From: Planctomycetaceae bacterium UBA4732
GTDB taxonomy: Bacteria; Planctomycetota; Planctomycetia; Gemmatales; Gemmataceae
Direction of reading: 5' to 3'
Length of the DNA: 12,661 nucleotides
Assembly (NCBI GenBank): GCA_002404095.1
Contig: DHJA01000055.1
Span: 1 to 12,661, forward strand
The translations under genes and the position numbers were made by a program. Position 1 is the first letter of the stretch. The number at the start of each line of letters is the position of its first letter. The notes below the pieces were generated by a model. The model was given only the letters and a program-made list of their open reading frames with translations. It searched no databases and had not been told where the DNA came from. Shown here piece after piece: positions 1 through 7,367 of this stretch.

Positions 1-1
1 G

Positions 2-2077
2 AGCGAGTCGCCTACATTAACGCCTCGGCCGTTGGCCATTATCCCGGCCAAGACAAAAGGTGTGATCGCGGAAGGTGCGGCGGACGAGAAGACCGTCGCG
101 CCCGAAGTGCCGCGCGGGTCGTTTGAGACGGAGTTAGCCGAGTGGGCCGGCAAGAAGTTCGAGTCAGCCGACCGGGAGACGACCGAGACAATTGCGCAGG
201 CGCTAGACACGGCGACCTATACCGTCACGAAGATCGAGCAAAAGGACCGAACCGAGAGGGCGCCGCCGCCGTTCACGACGAGCACCTTGCAGCAGCAGGC
301 CAACATCCGCATGCGCTTCACAGGCGACCGCACCATGCGGACGGCCCAGAAGCTGTACGAAGGCGTCGAGCTGAGCGGCGAAGGTTCGGTGGCTCTCATC
401 ACTTACATGCGTACCGACAGCACGCGCGTCTCCAATGACGCCTTGCAAGCGGTGCGCGGCCACATCAGTGCCCTGTACGGCGCGGCCTATCTACCGGAGA
501 AGCCGAATTATTTCGCCTCGGCCAAGAGCGCGCAAGAGGCCCATGAGGCGGTTCGACCTACCGACGTGGCCTACACGCCGGAGCGCGTTGAGCGCCTGTT
601 GGCGCAATCGGCGCCGCATCGGCAAGACCTGATGCGTCTATACACGCTAATTTATAACCGTTTTGTCGCCAGTCAGATGACGCCGGCGGTATTCGCGGTT
701 ACGAACGTCGAAGTAACGGCGCAACCGTTTAGCCGCGACCCGCAAGGGGAGCGCGTTGACGCCACGGGTCTTTTCAAAACCCAGGGCAAAATCCTGAAGT
801 TCGAGGGCTATCGTAAAGTATTGACGCCGGGCGGCAAGCAGGAAGACGCGACGCTGCCGGCGTTGAGCGAACGGCAGCCATTGGACCGGCTGGGCCTGAC
901 CGCCAGCCAGCACTTCACGCAGCCGCCGCCGCGTTACAACGAGGCGTCGCTCATCAAGGTGCTGGAAAAGGAAGGCATCGGCCGGCCTAGCACCTATGCG
1001 TCCATCATCGGCAAAATTACCTCCGAAGAACGCGGCTACATCGAGGTGAAGGAACGCCGGTTCCACGCCACGACAATCGGCAAGGTGGTTACGGACCTTT
1101 TGGTGGAACATTTTCCGCGCGTCATGGATCTGAAATTCACGAGTCGCATGGAAGAGGAGTTGGACGAGATCGAGGCGCGCAAGGCGCAGTATGAGCATGT
1201 ACTAACGGAGTTTTGGGGGCCGTTCTCGGCGGCGTTGTTGGAAGCCGAGACGAAGATGCCCAACAAGCGCGGCCAGGATACGGGCGAGAAATGCCCGCTG
1301 TGCGGTAAGCCATTGGTCGTTAATTACAGCAAGAAGACGCACCGCGAGTTTATCGGCTGTTCCGGCTTCAAGGAGGGCTGCAAGTACATCAAGCCGGTCG
1401 AGGGCGAGGCGCCGCGGCCGCAGCCGATCGTGACGGAGTTTGCCTGTCCGGCGTGCGGCAAGCCGATGCTACAGCGGATCGGCAAGACCGGCCCGTTCCT
1501 TGGGTGCAGCGGCTACCCCGAATGCAAGACGACCATGAATTTCGACGCGGCGGGCCAGCCGGTGCTGTCGGCCATCCCGACCGAGCACGTCTGCGAGAAG
1601 TGCGGCAAGCCGATGGTGATCCGGGAGGGCAAGCGCGGGCCGTTTTTAGCATGTACCGGATATCCTAAGTGCAAGAACGCTAAGGACGTGGACGCCAAGG
1701 GCAATCCGATGCAGCCGATCGACTCGGGGCTGAAGTGCGACAAGTGCGGCTCGGCGATGACGGTCAAGAAGGGGCCGCGCGGGCCGTTTTTGGGATGCAG
1801 CGGCTACCCCAAGTGTCGCAACGCCAAGCCGCTGACGGCGGAGCTAAAGGAACAGCTCAAGGACCAACTGCCGGTCGCGGCGCCGAAGAAGCAATTGCCG
1901 AAAGTCGAGGTCAACGAAACTTGTCCCGAGTGCGGCGGGGCGATGAAGCTGCGCGAGAGCAAGAAGGGCCGGACGCCGTACTTTCTGGGCTGCGCCAAGT
2001 ATCCTAAGTGTAAGGGACTGCGCGAGGCGCCGCCGGAATTGTTGGAGCAGTTGGCGGTGGCCGCCGCGGCGGTTTGA
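2..2077 (+). CDS. topA: DNA topoisomerase I (type IA), 5'-truncated by the window edge
   Basis: Type IA topoisomerase, which relaxes negatively supercoiled DNA by cutting one strand through a 5'-phosphotyrosine. The frame is open from base 2, so the gene begins outside the window. The TTG at 32 lies inside the family-conserved core and is not a start. The Toprim domain and first part of the core are missing. Visible landmarks are the conserved PFTTSTLQQQA stretch (about 275-300), the active-site motif ITYMRTDS with the catalytic Tyr codon at 404-406, the AQEAHEAVRPTD motif (about 530-567) and EGIGRPSTYASII (about 970-1010). Five Topo_C zinc ribbons follow, each with Cys pairs of the CxxCG...GCxxxPxCK type, starting near 1292, 1445, 1592, 1736 and 1922. 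E. coli TopA has fewer recognisable four-Cys ribbons; several in tandem are common elsewhere. The first ten or so residues do not resemble the expected EREREIxAF-xxYW segment. Identification is firm; the exact 5' sequence is doubtful. Confidence 0.96.
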   Translation, partial: SESPTLTPRPLAIIPAKTKGVIAEGAADEKTVAPEVPRGSFETELAEWAGKKFESADRETTETIAQALDTATYTVTKIEQKDRTERAPPPFTTSTLQQQANIRMRFTGDRTMRTAQKLYEGVELSGEGSVALITYMRTDSTRVSNDALQAVRGHISALYGAAYLPEKPNYFASAKSAQEAHEAVRPTDVAYTPERVERLLAQSAPHRQDLMRLYTLIYNRFVASQMTPAVFAVTNVEVTAQPFSRDPQGERVDATGLFKTQGKILKFEGYRKVLTPGGKQEDATLPALSERQPLDRLGLTASQHFTQPPPRYNEASLIKVLEKEGIGRPSTYASIIGKITSEERGYIEVKERRFHATTIGKVVTDLLVEHFPRVMDLKFTSRMEEELDEIEARKAQYEHVLTEFWGPFSAALLEAETKMPNKRGQDTGEKCPLCGKPLVVNYSKKTHREFIGCSGFKEGCKYIKPVEGEAPRPQPIVTEFACPACGKPMLQRIGKTGPFLGCSGYPECKTTMNFDAAGQPVLSAIPTEHVCEKCGKPMVIREGKRGPFLACTGYPKCKNAKDVDAKGNPMQPIDSGLKCDKCGSAMTVKKGPRGPFLGCSGYPKCRNAKPLTAELKEQLKDQLPVAAPKKQLPKVEVNETCPECGGAMKLRESKKGRTPYFLGCAKYPKCKGLREAPPELLEQLAVAAAAV

Positions 2078-2082
2078 TACCT

Positions 2083-2143
2083 GTTAGCCCGACGCGCAAG
2101 CGAGGAAATTTGTCGAAATCCCTCGCTTGCGCGTCGGGCTAAC
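2083..2143. terminator. 23-bp perfect inverted repeat between convergent genes
   Basis: Left arm 2083-2105 and right arm 2121-2143 are exact reverse complements (23 of 23), with a 15-nt loop. The hairpin starts 5 nt after the topA stop and ends 15 nt before the stop of the convergent HEAT gene. It is therefore placed to stop transcription from both sides. It lacks the T-run of a classical intrinsic terminator. The arm beginning gttagcccgacgcg looks like a REP-type element dispersed in planctomycete genomes, but that is from memory and not tested. The structure is certain; terminator function is inferred. Confidence 0.6.
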
Positions 2144-2158
2144 GTGCGAACCCTTAGA

Positions 2159-3847
2159 TCACGGCGCCGTCGTCCGCTTAATGACGAGAAGCGCCTCTTT
2201 CGCTTTCAGGCTCAGTTTGCGGTCGTTATCTTGGGCGGCTTCCTGGAGGGCTTTGAGGACGTCGGGACGGTTCGCCTTGCGCCCCAGCCACCCCAGCGCC
2301 TCGGCGGCCAGGAAGCGTGCATCGCCCCCCAGGTCCAATTGGACTACGGACTTGCCCGCTGGCCCCTCGGCGCCGACGCCGCTCACCGTCGTTTTGTTGC
2401 CATTGAAGATTTTCAGATCGTTGCTCGTGAGCATTTCGAGGAGTACGTCCACGGTTTTATCCGGAGCTTTCGCCTCAAGGTGGGCCGCCAGTGTGCAGGC
2501 GGCTTCATAGCGAAGCACGGCGCTTTCACGGCCGGTTTCATTCAACACTTCCGTCAACACGGGCGTGATTTTGTACTTATCCAGGTCCGGTACTTTGTAC
2601 AACGCCCCCACCGACCGAACGCGCACCTCCGGGTCCGGATCGGCCTTGATGACGTTGAGCAGGGCCGGAATGGCGTCCGTCAAACCAGGAAAGCGAATGT
2701 TGTCCAGCGCCTCGGCAACGAGAGGGCGAACCGTGTTGTACTGCGAGTCGGCGTCGTTGTACCGCAACGCCTTAATAAGCTCCGGCAAGGCCTTTTTTGA
2801 CGCCGGCCCGATGCGCCCCAACGATATGGCGGCGTTGATGCGCACTTTTGGTTCCTTCGCCTCCACCAACGCCCTGCCCAAGTCCTCCACGGCGGGAGCG
2901 GCGTCTTTGCCGATGTCGCCGATCTTCGCCGCCGCTAGTTCTTGGATATGCGCGTCGCCGTCCTTGAGGGCCGCGCGCAGCACCGGCAGCGCCTCGACCG
3001 CCGCCGGCCCGCCGATGGTCGCCAGGACGAAAGCGGCGTCGAGTCGCGTCTCGGAGTCTTTGTCGTTCAGAAGGGGATAAAGCTCCGGCGCCGACTTCCG
3101 GTCCTCTGGCAAGACGAGGTGCGACAACGCCTCCACTGCCGCCTTGCGCACCACGCCCGCACCTGCCGAGCCGGCCGTTCTCAGCATCGACGCCACGGCG
3201 GGATGCGCCGTGGGATTGCCGATCTCGCCCAGCGCGTGCAGCGCGTCCCGACGCACCAGCGGTTCGTCGTCTTGTAGAAGAACGCGGAGCCGCTCCACGC
3301 CGTCCGCACCTGCTTCTTTGCCCAGTTTGCCGAGCGTCCAGGCGGCGTTTTGACGCACGATGGGCGACGCATCTCCAGACGCGGCGATAAGGGCATCTCG
3401 CGCGGGCGCGGCCTCGGCGCCGAACGCCCCCAAGGCGAAGGCGGCGCTGCGGCGCACGCGCGGTTCGTCGTCTTCCTTCAACGCCTTTTGCAGGGCGGCG
3501 CCCGTTTTTGCCCAAAAGGGACGGTTTCGGTCGTTTAAGGCAGTGAGCAGATCGCCCAGCCCAGACGCGGCGAAGTCGCGCACGGCGGCGTCTTTGTCGC
3601 GCAAGCTGTGCGTCAACGCCTCCACCACGTTCCGCGGATCGGCGTCGTCGGCGCCGATCTTGCCGAGGGCGAACGCCGCCCCGCGACGCAGCTCGGGATT
3701 GGGGTCCGAAAGCTCGGACATCCAATCCTTCAGCGGCCGATCAAGGAAGCTCGGCCCCCTGCCGATGGCCGACGGTATAAAAAAGGCGCACGCGATGAGA
3801 GTCAGGAGAAACGCTCGGCCCGCGCCTCGTCTCGAAAGCCCATTCAT
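2159..3847 (-). CDS. Exported HEAT-repeat protein (second gene of a tandem pair)
   Basis: A 562-aa protein with a typical Sec signal sequence: an Arg-rich start (MNGLSRRGAGR), a hydrophobic core (FLLTLIACAFFIP), and likely cleavage after about residue 29. The rest is roughly 13-14 HEAT/PBS-lyase-like repeats of about 30 residues. Their recurring pattern is D-x-x-x-x-V-R-x-x-A-A-x-A-L-G-x-I-G followed by A-x-x-x-L-x-x-x-L. The last repeat is set apart by a non-helical Gly-rich stretch (about residues 478-505, KIFNGNKTTVSGVG). HEAT solenoids are protein-binding scaffolds, and no catalytic motif is visible. The ATG overlaps the TGA of the upstream gene (ATGA, 3844-3847), and an AGGA at 3852-3855 can serve as ribosome-binding site, so the two are probably translationally coupled. 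The first repeat resembles that of the upstream protein (W-[MI]-x-[ED]-L, then P-x-x-R-x-x-A). The partner and cellular role cannot be told from the sequence. Confidence 0.9.
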   Translation of the reverse strand: MNGLSRRGAGRAFLLTLIACAFFIPSAIGRGPSFLDRPLKDWMSELSDPNPELRRGAAFALGKIGADDADPRNVVEALTHSLRDKDAAVRDFAASGLGDLLTALNDRNRPFWAKTGAALQKALKEDDEPRVRRSAAFALGAFGAEAAPARDALIAASGDASPIVRQNAAWTLGKLGKEAGADGVERLRVLLQDDEPLVRRDALHALGEIGNPTAHPAVASMLRTAGSAGAGVVRKAAVEALSHLVLPEDRKSAPELYPLLNDKDSETRLDAAFVLATIGGPAAVEALPVLRAALKDGDAHIQELAAAKIGDIGKDAAPAVEDLGRALVEAKEPKVRINAAISLGRIGPASKKALPELIKALRYNDADSQYNTVRPLVAEALDNIRFPGLTDAIPALLNVIKADPDPEVRVRSVGALYKVPDLDKYKITPVLTEVLNETGRESAVLRYEAACTLAAHLEAKAPDKTVDVLLEMLTSNDLKIFNGNKTTVSGVGAEGPAGKSVVQLDLGGDARFLAAEALGWLGRKANRPDVLKALQEAAQDNDRKLSLKAKEALLVIKRTTAP

Positions 3848-4938
3848 TTCATCCTGCCTTTTTTGATGTCCTCAAGCGCACGCAGTGCGCCTTGCTTGAC
3901 CTGCTCATCGGTCTCTTTGTTCACGCTGAGTTCGGTCAGCGCCTTCTCAGCGCTGGTTCCAGGGTCGCGGATGCCGCCTAGCGCCATGCAAGCGTTACCG
4001 GCCACGGCCGTATCTTTGTCCGCCAGCAGATCGACCAATAGGGGTACGACATTCTTGAACTTTGTGCCGACCGTGCCCAACGCGCGGACGGCCTGGACGC
4101 GCACGCGCGACAGTTCGCCGACCTTGACGCACTTGGTCAGGAACGCCATGTCGGCGTCGTCCACTTTGTCCATCGCCATCAGGCTCAAATGCGCCCAAAC
4201 CGCCACCGTTTTATCCTTGTCGTTGGTCATCCCCTTCAACGTCTTGAAGGTATGCGCCAGCAAAAGGCCGTCGTCAGGCCGGCCCATTTGGCCGAGAGCG
4301 ACGACTGCTTCTAGGCGCACCGCCGCGGCGTGGTCTTCGAGGGAGGACAACAAGGCGCGCGTAACGCGCGGTTCCGGACCGACTGGGGTCGCGCCCGCCT
4401 CTATTACGGCCGCGATGGACGCGCGGCGAATCTCCCAAGAGGACTGGTCTTCCATGCCGTGCAGCAGGCCCGGCAGCGCCCCCTTAATGTCCTTGCCCAT
4501 TATGCCGAGGGCGACGGCCGCATTGTAGCGGACCATAGCCTGGTTATCTCCCGCTACCTTGTCGCCCAGGGCGGCGACCACGCGCGAGCGATCCGCTTCG
4601 TTTATTTTGATGAAGGCCAGGGCAACGATCGCCTTGGCGCGAGGGCTGGCGTCGGGATCATGAAGTAGGTGCAGTAGCGCCGGCACAGCCTCGGCCGCGG
4701 CGGGTCCGAAGAAGGAAATAGCGCGGATTGCTTCCTCACGGATGCTCGGGTCGGCGTTTTTGAGGTCGACGATCCATTGGGAAAGCTTTTTGTCGCCGAC
4801 TTTTTCGATCAACGGCGGCGTGGAGGACAAAGACGTGGAGTCGGGGGCCGCCCGCAACACCCAAGCTGTGGGCAGGAACAGCCCTAACACTAGGGCGGCG
4901 CGCAGGGCGTACCTCTGCGTTTTTGAACTCAAGTCCAT
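3844..4938 (-). CDS. Exported HEAT-repeat protein (first gene of a tandem pair)
   Basis: A 364-aa protein. Residues 1 to about 30 form a Sec-type signal: a basic start (SSKTQRYALR), the hydrophobic run AALVLGLFLPTAWVL, and an ALRAAP-like cleavage region. About nine HEAT-like repeats follow from residue about 51 to the end, e.g. VPALLHLLHDPDASPRAKAI and VVPLLVDLLADKDTAV. The ATG at 4938 is chosen because it starts the signal sequence and has GAGG 8-9 nt upstream (complement of 4947-4950). No start further upstream is supported. The downstream HEAT gene overlaps it by 4 nt, giving a two-gene unit. The shared LSQWIVDL / LKDWMSEL opening suggests an old tandem duplication. It is probably a periplasmic or surface scaffold. 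No enzymatic residues are seen and the function is unknown. Confidence 0.9.
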   Translation of the reverse strand: MDLSSKTQRYALRAALVLGLFLPTAWVLRAAPDSTSLSSTPPLIEKVGDKKLSQWIVDLKNADPSIREEAIRAISFFGPAAAEAVPALLHLLHDPDASPRAKAIVALAFIKINEADRSRVVAALGDKVAGDNQAMVRYNAAVALGIMGKDIKGALPGLLHGMEDQSSWEIRRASIAAVIEAGATPVGPEPRVTRALLSSLEDHAAAVRLEAVVALGQMGRPDDGLLLAHTFKTLKGMTNDKDKTVAVWAHLSLMAMDKVDDADMAFLTKCVKVGELSRVRVQAVRALGTVGTKFKNVVPLLVDLLADKDTAVAGNACMALGGIRDPGTSAEKALTELSVNKETDEQVKQGALRALEDIKKGRMK

Positions 4939-4970
4939 GATAATACCTCGCGCAGTCGTTGCTTCCCCGA

Positions 4971-4976
4971 TGTCAA
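4971..4976 (-). promoter_or_regulatory. TTGACA hexamer upstream of the HEAT pair, possible -35 box
   Basis: On the minus strand this reads TTGACA, a perfect sigma-70 -35 consensus, 33 nt upstream of the start codon of the first HEAT gene. The only TATAAT-like hexamer downstream is TATTAT at 4940-4945, at a 25-nt spacing that is too long for a standard promoter and next to the start codon. A real promoter here is possible but not supported by a proper pair of boxes. Confidence 0.2.
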
Positions 4977-5034
4977 CTTACCAGCGCGGAGGTGGGGAGG
5001 GCAACGAGGAAATGAGAGCGGATGTCGGACTGAT

Positions 5035-5161
5035 GGTGGGCCACTCGCTCCGCGAGTGGCTTTGCATCCCTCTCTCCGACTTTACGGCGTTGCGGCCAAA
5101 GTCACTCGCGGAGCGAGTGGCCCACCTTACAAAGCCACTCGCGGAGCGAGTGGCCCACCTT
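5035..5161. repeat. Three-copy palindromic repeat cluster in the divergent spacer
   Basis: The spacer between the HEAT pair and the MFS gene (4939-5243) holds three copies of a unit built on the core cactcgcggagcgagtgg, itself near-palindromic. Copy 1 (5035-5063) is inverted. Copies 2 (5098-5128) and 3 (5131-5161) are direct, with a 33-nt period and one mismatch in 31 nt. Copies 1 and 3 are exact reverse complements over 29 bp, so a long stem with a 67-nt loop, or three small cruciforms, could form. This looks like a REP/BIME-type element. Copy 3 ends about 13 nt before a TATAGT hexamer (5175-5180) that could be the -10 of the MFS gene, although no -35 pairs with it. The rest of the spacer shows no gene. 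Confidence 0.85.
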
Positions 5162-5234
5162 GCCAACAATGTCATATAGTACCGTTTTGTGGCCCGGCGG
5201 GTCCGGCGCCGAGACTCGTTGCCGTTTCTTGTCC

Positions 5235-5238
5235 AGGA
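5235..5238 (+). promoter_or_regulatory. Ribosome-binding site that decides the MFS start
   Basis: AGGA lies 5 nt before the ATG at 5244. The other in-frame ATG at 5238 would overlap it, and the TTG at 5160 sits inside the repeat cluster. The AGGA therefore favours the start at 5244. Confidence 0.55.
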
Positions 5239-5243
5239 TGGTC

Positions 5244-7352
5244 ATGGCCTTGTATCAACCCGCCGACAAGCTCTGGTCTCGCACCTTTATCGGCCTGTTG
5301 GCGGCCCAATTCCTCGCCGCCTTTAACGACCAGGCCATCACCACGTCGGCCATGTTCTTCTGCATCAAAACCGACACGCTCAGCGAAGCCAACGCCATCA
5401 CGCTGATGATGATCGTCTACTATGCGCCCTGGGCGATCTTCTGCACCCTTGCCGGGTGGCTGGCCGACCGCTTCAGCAAGCGCGACGCCCTGGTTGGCTG
5501 GAAGGTTATCGAGGTGGGCATCACCCTCGTCGCCCTGGCCGGGTTCTGGATAGGGCGCGGCGGCTTTCCCGTTGCCGGGCCGTTGGTCGTTGTGGCCGCC
5601 GTCTTCGGCATGGGCCTCCATAGCACCTTTTTCGTACCGGCCAAGTACGGCGCCATGCCGGAGATCATGCAAGCGCATCTGCTGTCTCGCGGCAACGGCA
5701 TTCTCGAATCGCTGTCATTCCTCGCCGTCATTCTCGGCACGGTTTGCGGCGGCGCCCTTTCGACCTGGTGCGACGGCCAGGAATATATCATTGGACTTAC
5801 TCTTACTGGTTTGGCTGTGCTGGGTTTTCTGGCCAGCCTGCTGATTTACCGGATGCCCGCCGCCAACCCCGGCCGGCCGTTCCCGCCCTACGTCTACAAG
5901 CCGCTGGTCGCCAACCTCAATCAAATGTTCCGCTCGCGGCCTATCGTGTTGTCCATCATCGGCATCGCCTTCTTCACGTTCATCGTCGCCTTCATGCGCT
6001 CCACGGTCCTCATGTATGGCGAATCGCACGTGCCGCGCTGGACCGATTTAGAGACCAGCATCGTCGTCGGCATGGTGGCGGTTGGCATCGGCGTCGGCAG
6101 TCCTTTGGTGGGCTATCTTTCGGGTGGCAAGGTGGAAGTGGGACTGGTGCCGATCGGTTCGATCTGTATGGCCCTCGCCGCCGGCGCCGCGGCCATTTTC
6201 GTCGTCCTGGGGAGCGTACCGGGGCTGATTGTTTGCATCATCCTAATTGGCTTGTTCACCGGCTTCTACCTTGTACCGCTCTACGCCCTGCTCCAGAACA
6301 GGGCGCCCAAGACGAGCAAGGGCGATTGGGTTGCGACCAGCAACTTTCTCAATGTGACGGGGGCCATCGCGGCTACCGGCCTCTTCCTCCTGATGGTCCA
6401 GGCGGCCATCATTTCCGGCCTGGCGCCGAGATTGCCTACCGAGGACGTATGGACGGGCGCGCTGGGCCAGGTGGAGGGCGAACGAGACCGGCCCGCGTGG
6501 GTGGAGGTGGGCGGCAAGCGTCTGCCGGACAATGACGCGCCCGGCGTGGTTGATCGGGTGCGGACAAGCCTCAAGGCGGGTGAAGCGGTCAAGGTGGCCG
6601 AGTACCAGTTGGCGGGGACGACGCACTACCACTTACGGCCGGAGACGGAAGAGGCCCAAAAGCCCGTTTACGACCAGCGCGACCTACCATCGCTGCTCTT
6701 TCTTAGCGTGGCGGTAATGACGCTGCTCACCTTCTTCGCGCTGCGCACCCAGCTGCCCGACCTGTTCCTGCGAACCATGCTGTGGTTCCGACGGCTGGGT
6801 CGACACGGCCTGGAAGTGGATGGTATGGAGAATCTACCCACGTCCGGCCCAGTGATCCTGGCGACGAACGCCGACAATCTCGACGCCTGCCTGAGCGTAC
6901 TTAGCGCTACGGATCGGACCACGCGATTCCTTTTGGTGCAGACGGCCGATGACAAGAAAATGTCGTGGTTGGCGCGGCGGTTGGCGGGACGGGACATGGT
7001 GGCGGTGGTGCGAGCGGATAAGCCAGTTGACTGGAACGAGGTCGCTCGCAGGACGGAGGAGGCGCTTCAAAAGAATGAAGTTATCGGGCTGCCGCTCGAC
7101 GCCGCGTATCCGCCTGGTTGGCTGGAACGTCTGTTCGAGAAAGCCGGCTCCGCGCCGGTGCTGCCGGTTGGAGTGGAAGCGAAGGAAACGGCGCCCGGCA
7201 AAGGCCGACGCATCTATCTTTTGGCCGGCGAACCGCTAAAGCCAGGGGCTACCGTGACAGAGGCGCGCCGGGCTGTGGAACGCTTGACGGATAATCTTAA
7301 AGAGAGAGAGGATAAGGAGAAGATGCCAGCGGTGCTGGCGCCGACACATTGA
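5244..7352 (+). CDS. LplT-like MFS transporter fused to a degenerate PlsC-type acyltransferase domain
   Basis: A 702-aa inner-membrane protein. Residues 1 to about 395 are an MFS domain of the LplT/Aas lysophospholipid-transporter type. Markers are QFLAAFNDQ near the start, the loop-2 motif GWLADRFSKRD, FVPAKYGAMPE, and QNRAPKTSKGDWVATSNFLN. A hydrophilic loop of about 85 residues (nt about 6424-6687) sits between the last two predicted membrane helices, where relatives have a short turn. After the final helix comes a PlsC-like domain opening LEVDGMENLPTSGPVILATN (about 520 on). In active enzymes a His-x4-Asp motif follows; here it reads N-A-D-N-L-D (residues 542-547) with no His. The FPEGTR block is replaced by LPLDAAYP (616-623), while the terminal PVLPVGVE block is kept. 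Known relatives flip lysophospholipids inward and re-acylate them. Here transport is plausible but acyl transfer is doubtful. It converges on the TSUP gene with 15 nt between stops. Confidence 0.88.
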   Translation: MALYQPADKLWSRTFIGLLAAQFLAAFNDQAITTSAMFFCIKTDTLSEANAITLMMIVYYAPWAIFCTLAGWLADRFSKRDALVGWKVIEVGITLVALAGFWIGRGGFPVAGPLVVVAAVFGMGLHSTFFVPAKYGAMPEIMQAHLLSRGNGILESLSFLAVILGTVCGGALSTWCDGQEYIIGLTLTGLAVLGFLASLLIYRMPAANPGRPFPPYVYKPLVANLNQMFRSRPIVLSIIGIAFFTFIVAFMRSTVLMYGESHVPRWTDLETSIVVGMVAVGIGVGSPLVGYLSGGKVEVGLVPIGSICMALAAGAAAIFVVLGSVPGLIVCIILIGLFTGFYLVPLYALLQNRAPKTSKGDWVATSNFLNVTGAIAATGLFLLMVQAAIISGLAPRLPTEDVWTGALGQVEGERDRPAWVEVGGKRLPDNDAPGVVDRVRTSLKAGEAVKVAEYQLAGTTHYHLRPETEEAQKPVYDQRDLPSLLFLSVAVMTLLTFFALRTQLPDLFLRTMLWFRRLGRHGLEVDGMENLPTSGPVILATNADNLDACLSVLSATDRTTRFLLVQTADDKKMSWLARRLAGRDMVAVVRADKPVDWNEVARRTEEALQKNEVIGLPLDAAYPPGWLERLFEKAGSAPVLPVGVEAKETAPGKGRRIYLLAGEPLKPGATVTEARRAVERLTDNLKEREDKEKMPAVLAPTH

Positions 7353-7367
7353 GGTTCGTTTTCCGTC

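Noticed and set aside
647..1198. Minus-strand open frame of 183 codons inside topA
   Set aside because: It is antisense to conserved TopA motifs and has no recognisable domain.
2772..3725. Minus-strand frame of 317 codons overlapping the second HEAT gene in another frame
   Set aside because: Its composition is extremely Arg/Gly/Ala-rich, as expected of an out-of-frame GC-rich read. The HEAT frame has a signal peptide and repeats.
3806..3847. Twin-arginine (Tat) signal in the second HEAT protein, from SRRGAGRAFLL
   Set aside because: The residues after RR do not fit the S/T-RR-x-F-L-K consensus. An ordinary Sec signal explains it.
3608..4528. Long open frame (306 codons) on the plus strand
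   Set aside because: It runs antisense across both HEAT genes and has Arg/Ser-rich composition with no domain. It is a shadow of high-GC codon use.
5098..5161. Direct repeats of about 31 nt with short spacing, possible CRISPR
   Set aside because: Only two direct units and one inverted copy, a 2-nt gap instead of a spacer of about 30-40 nt, and no cas genes. It fits a REP-like repeat.
5160..5243. Longer N-terminus for the MFS protein from TTG 5160 or ATG 5169
   Set aside because: The TTG is inside the palindromic repeat. The added residues (MPTMSYSTVLWPGGSG) do not resemble family N-termini, and the ATG at 5244 has a spaced AGGA.
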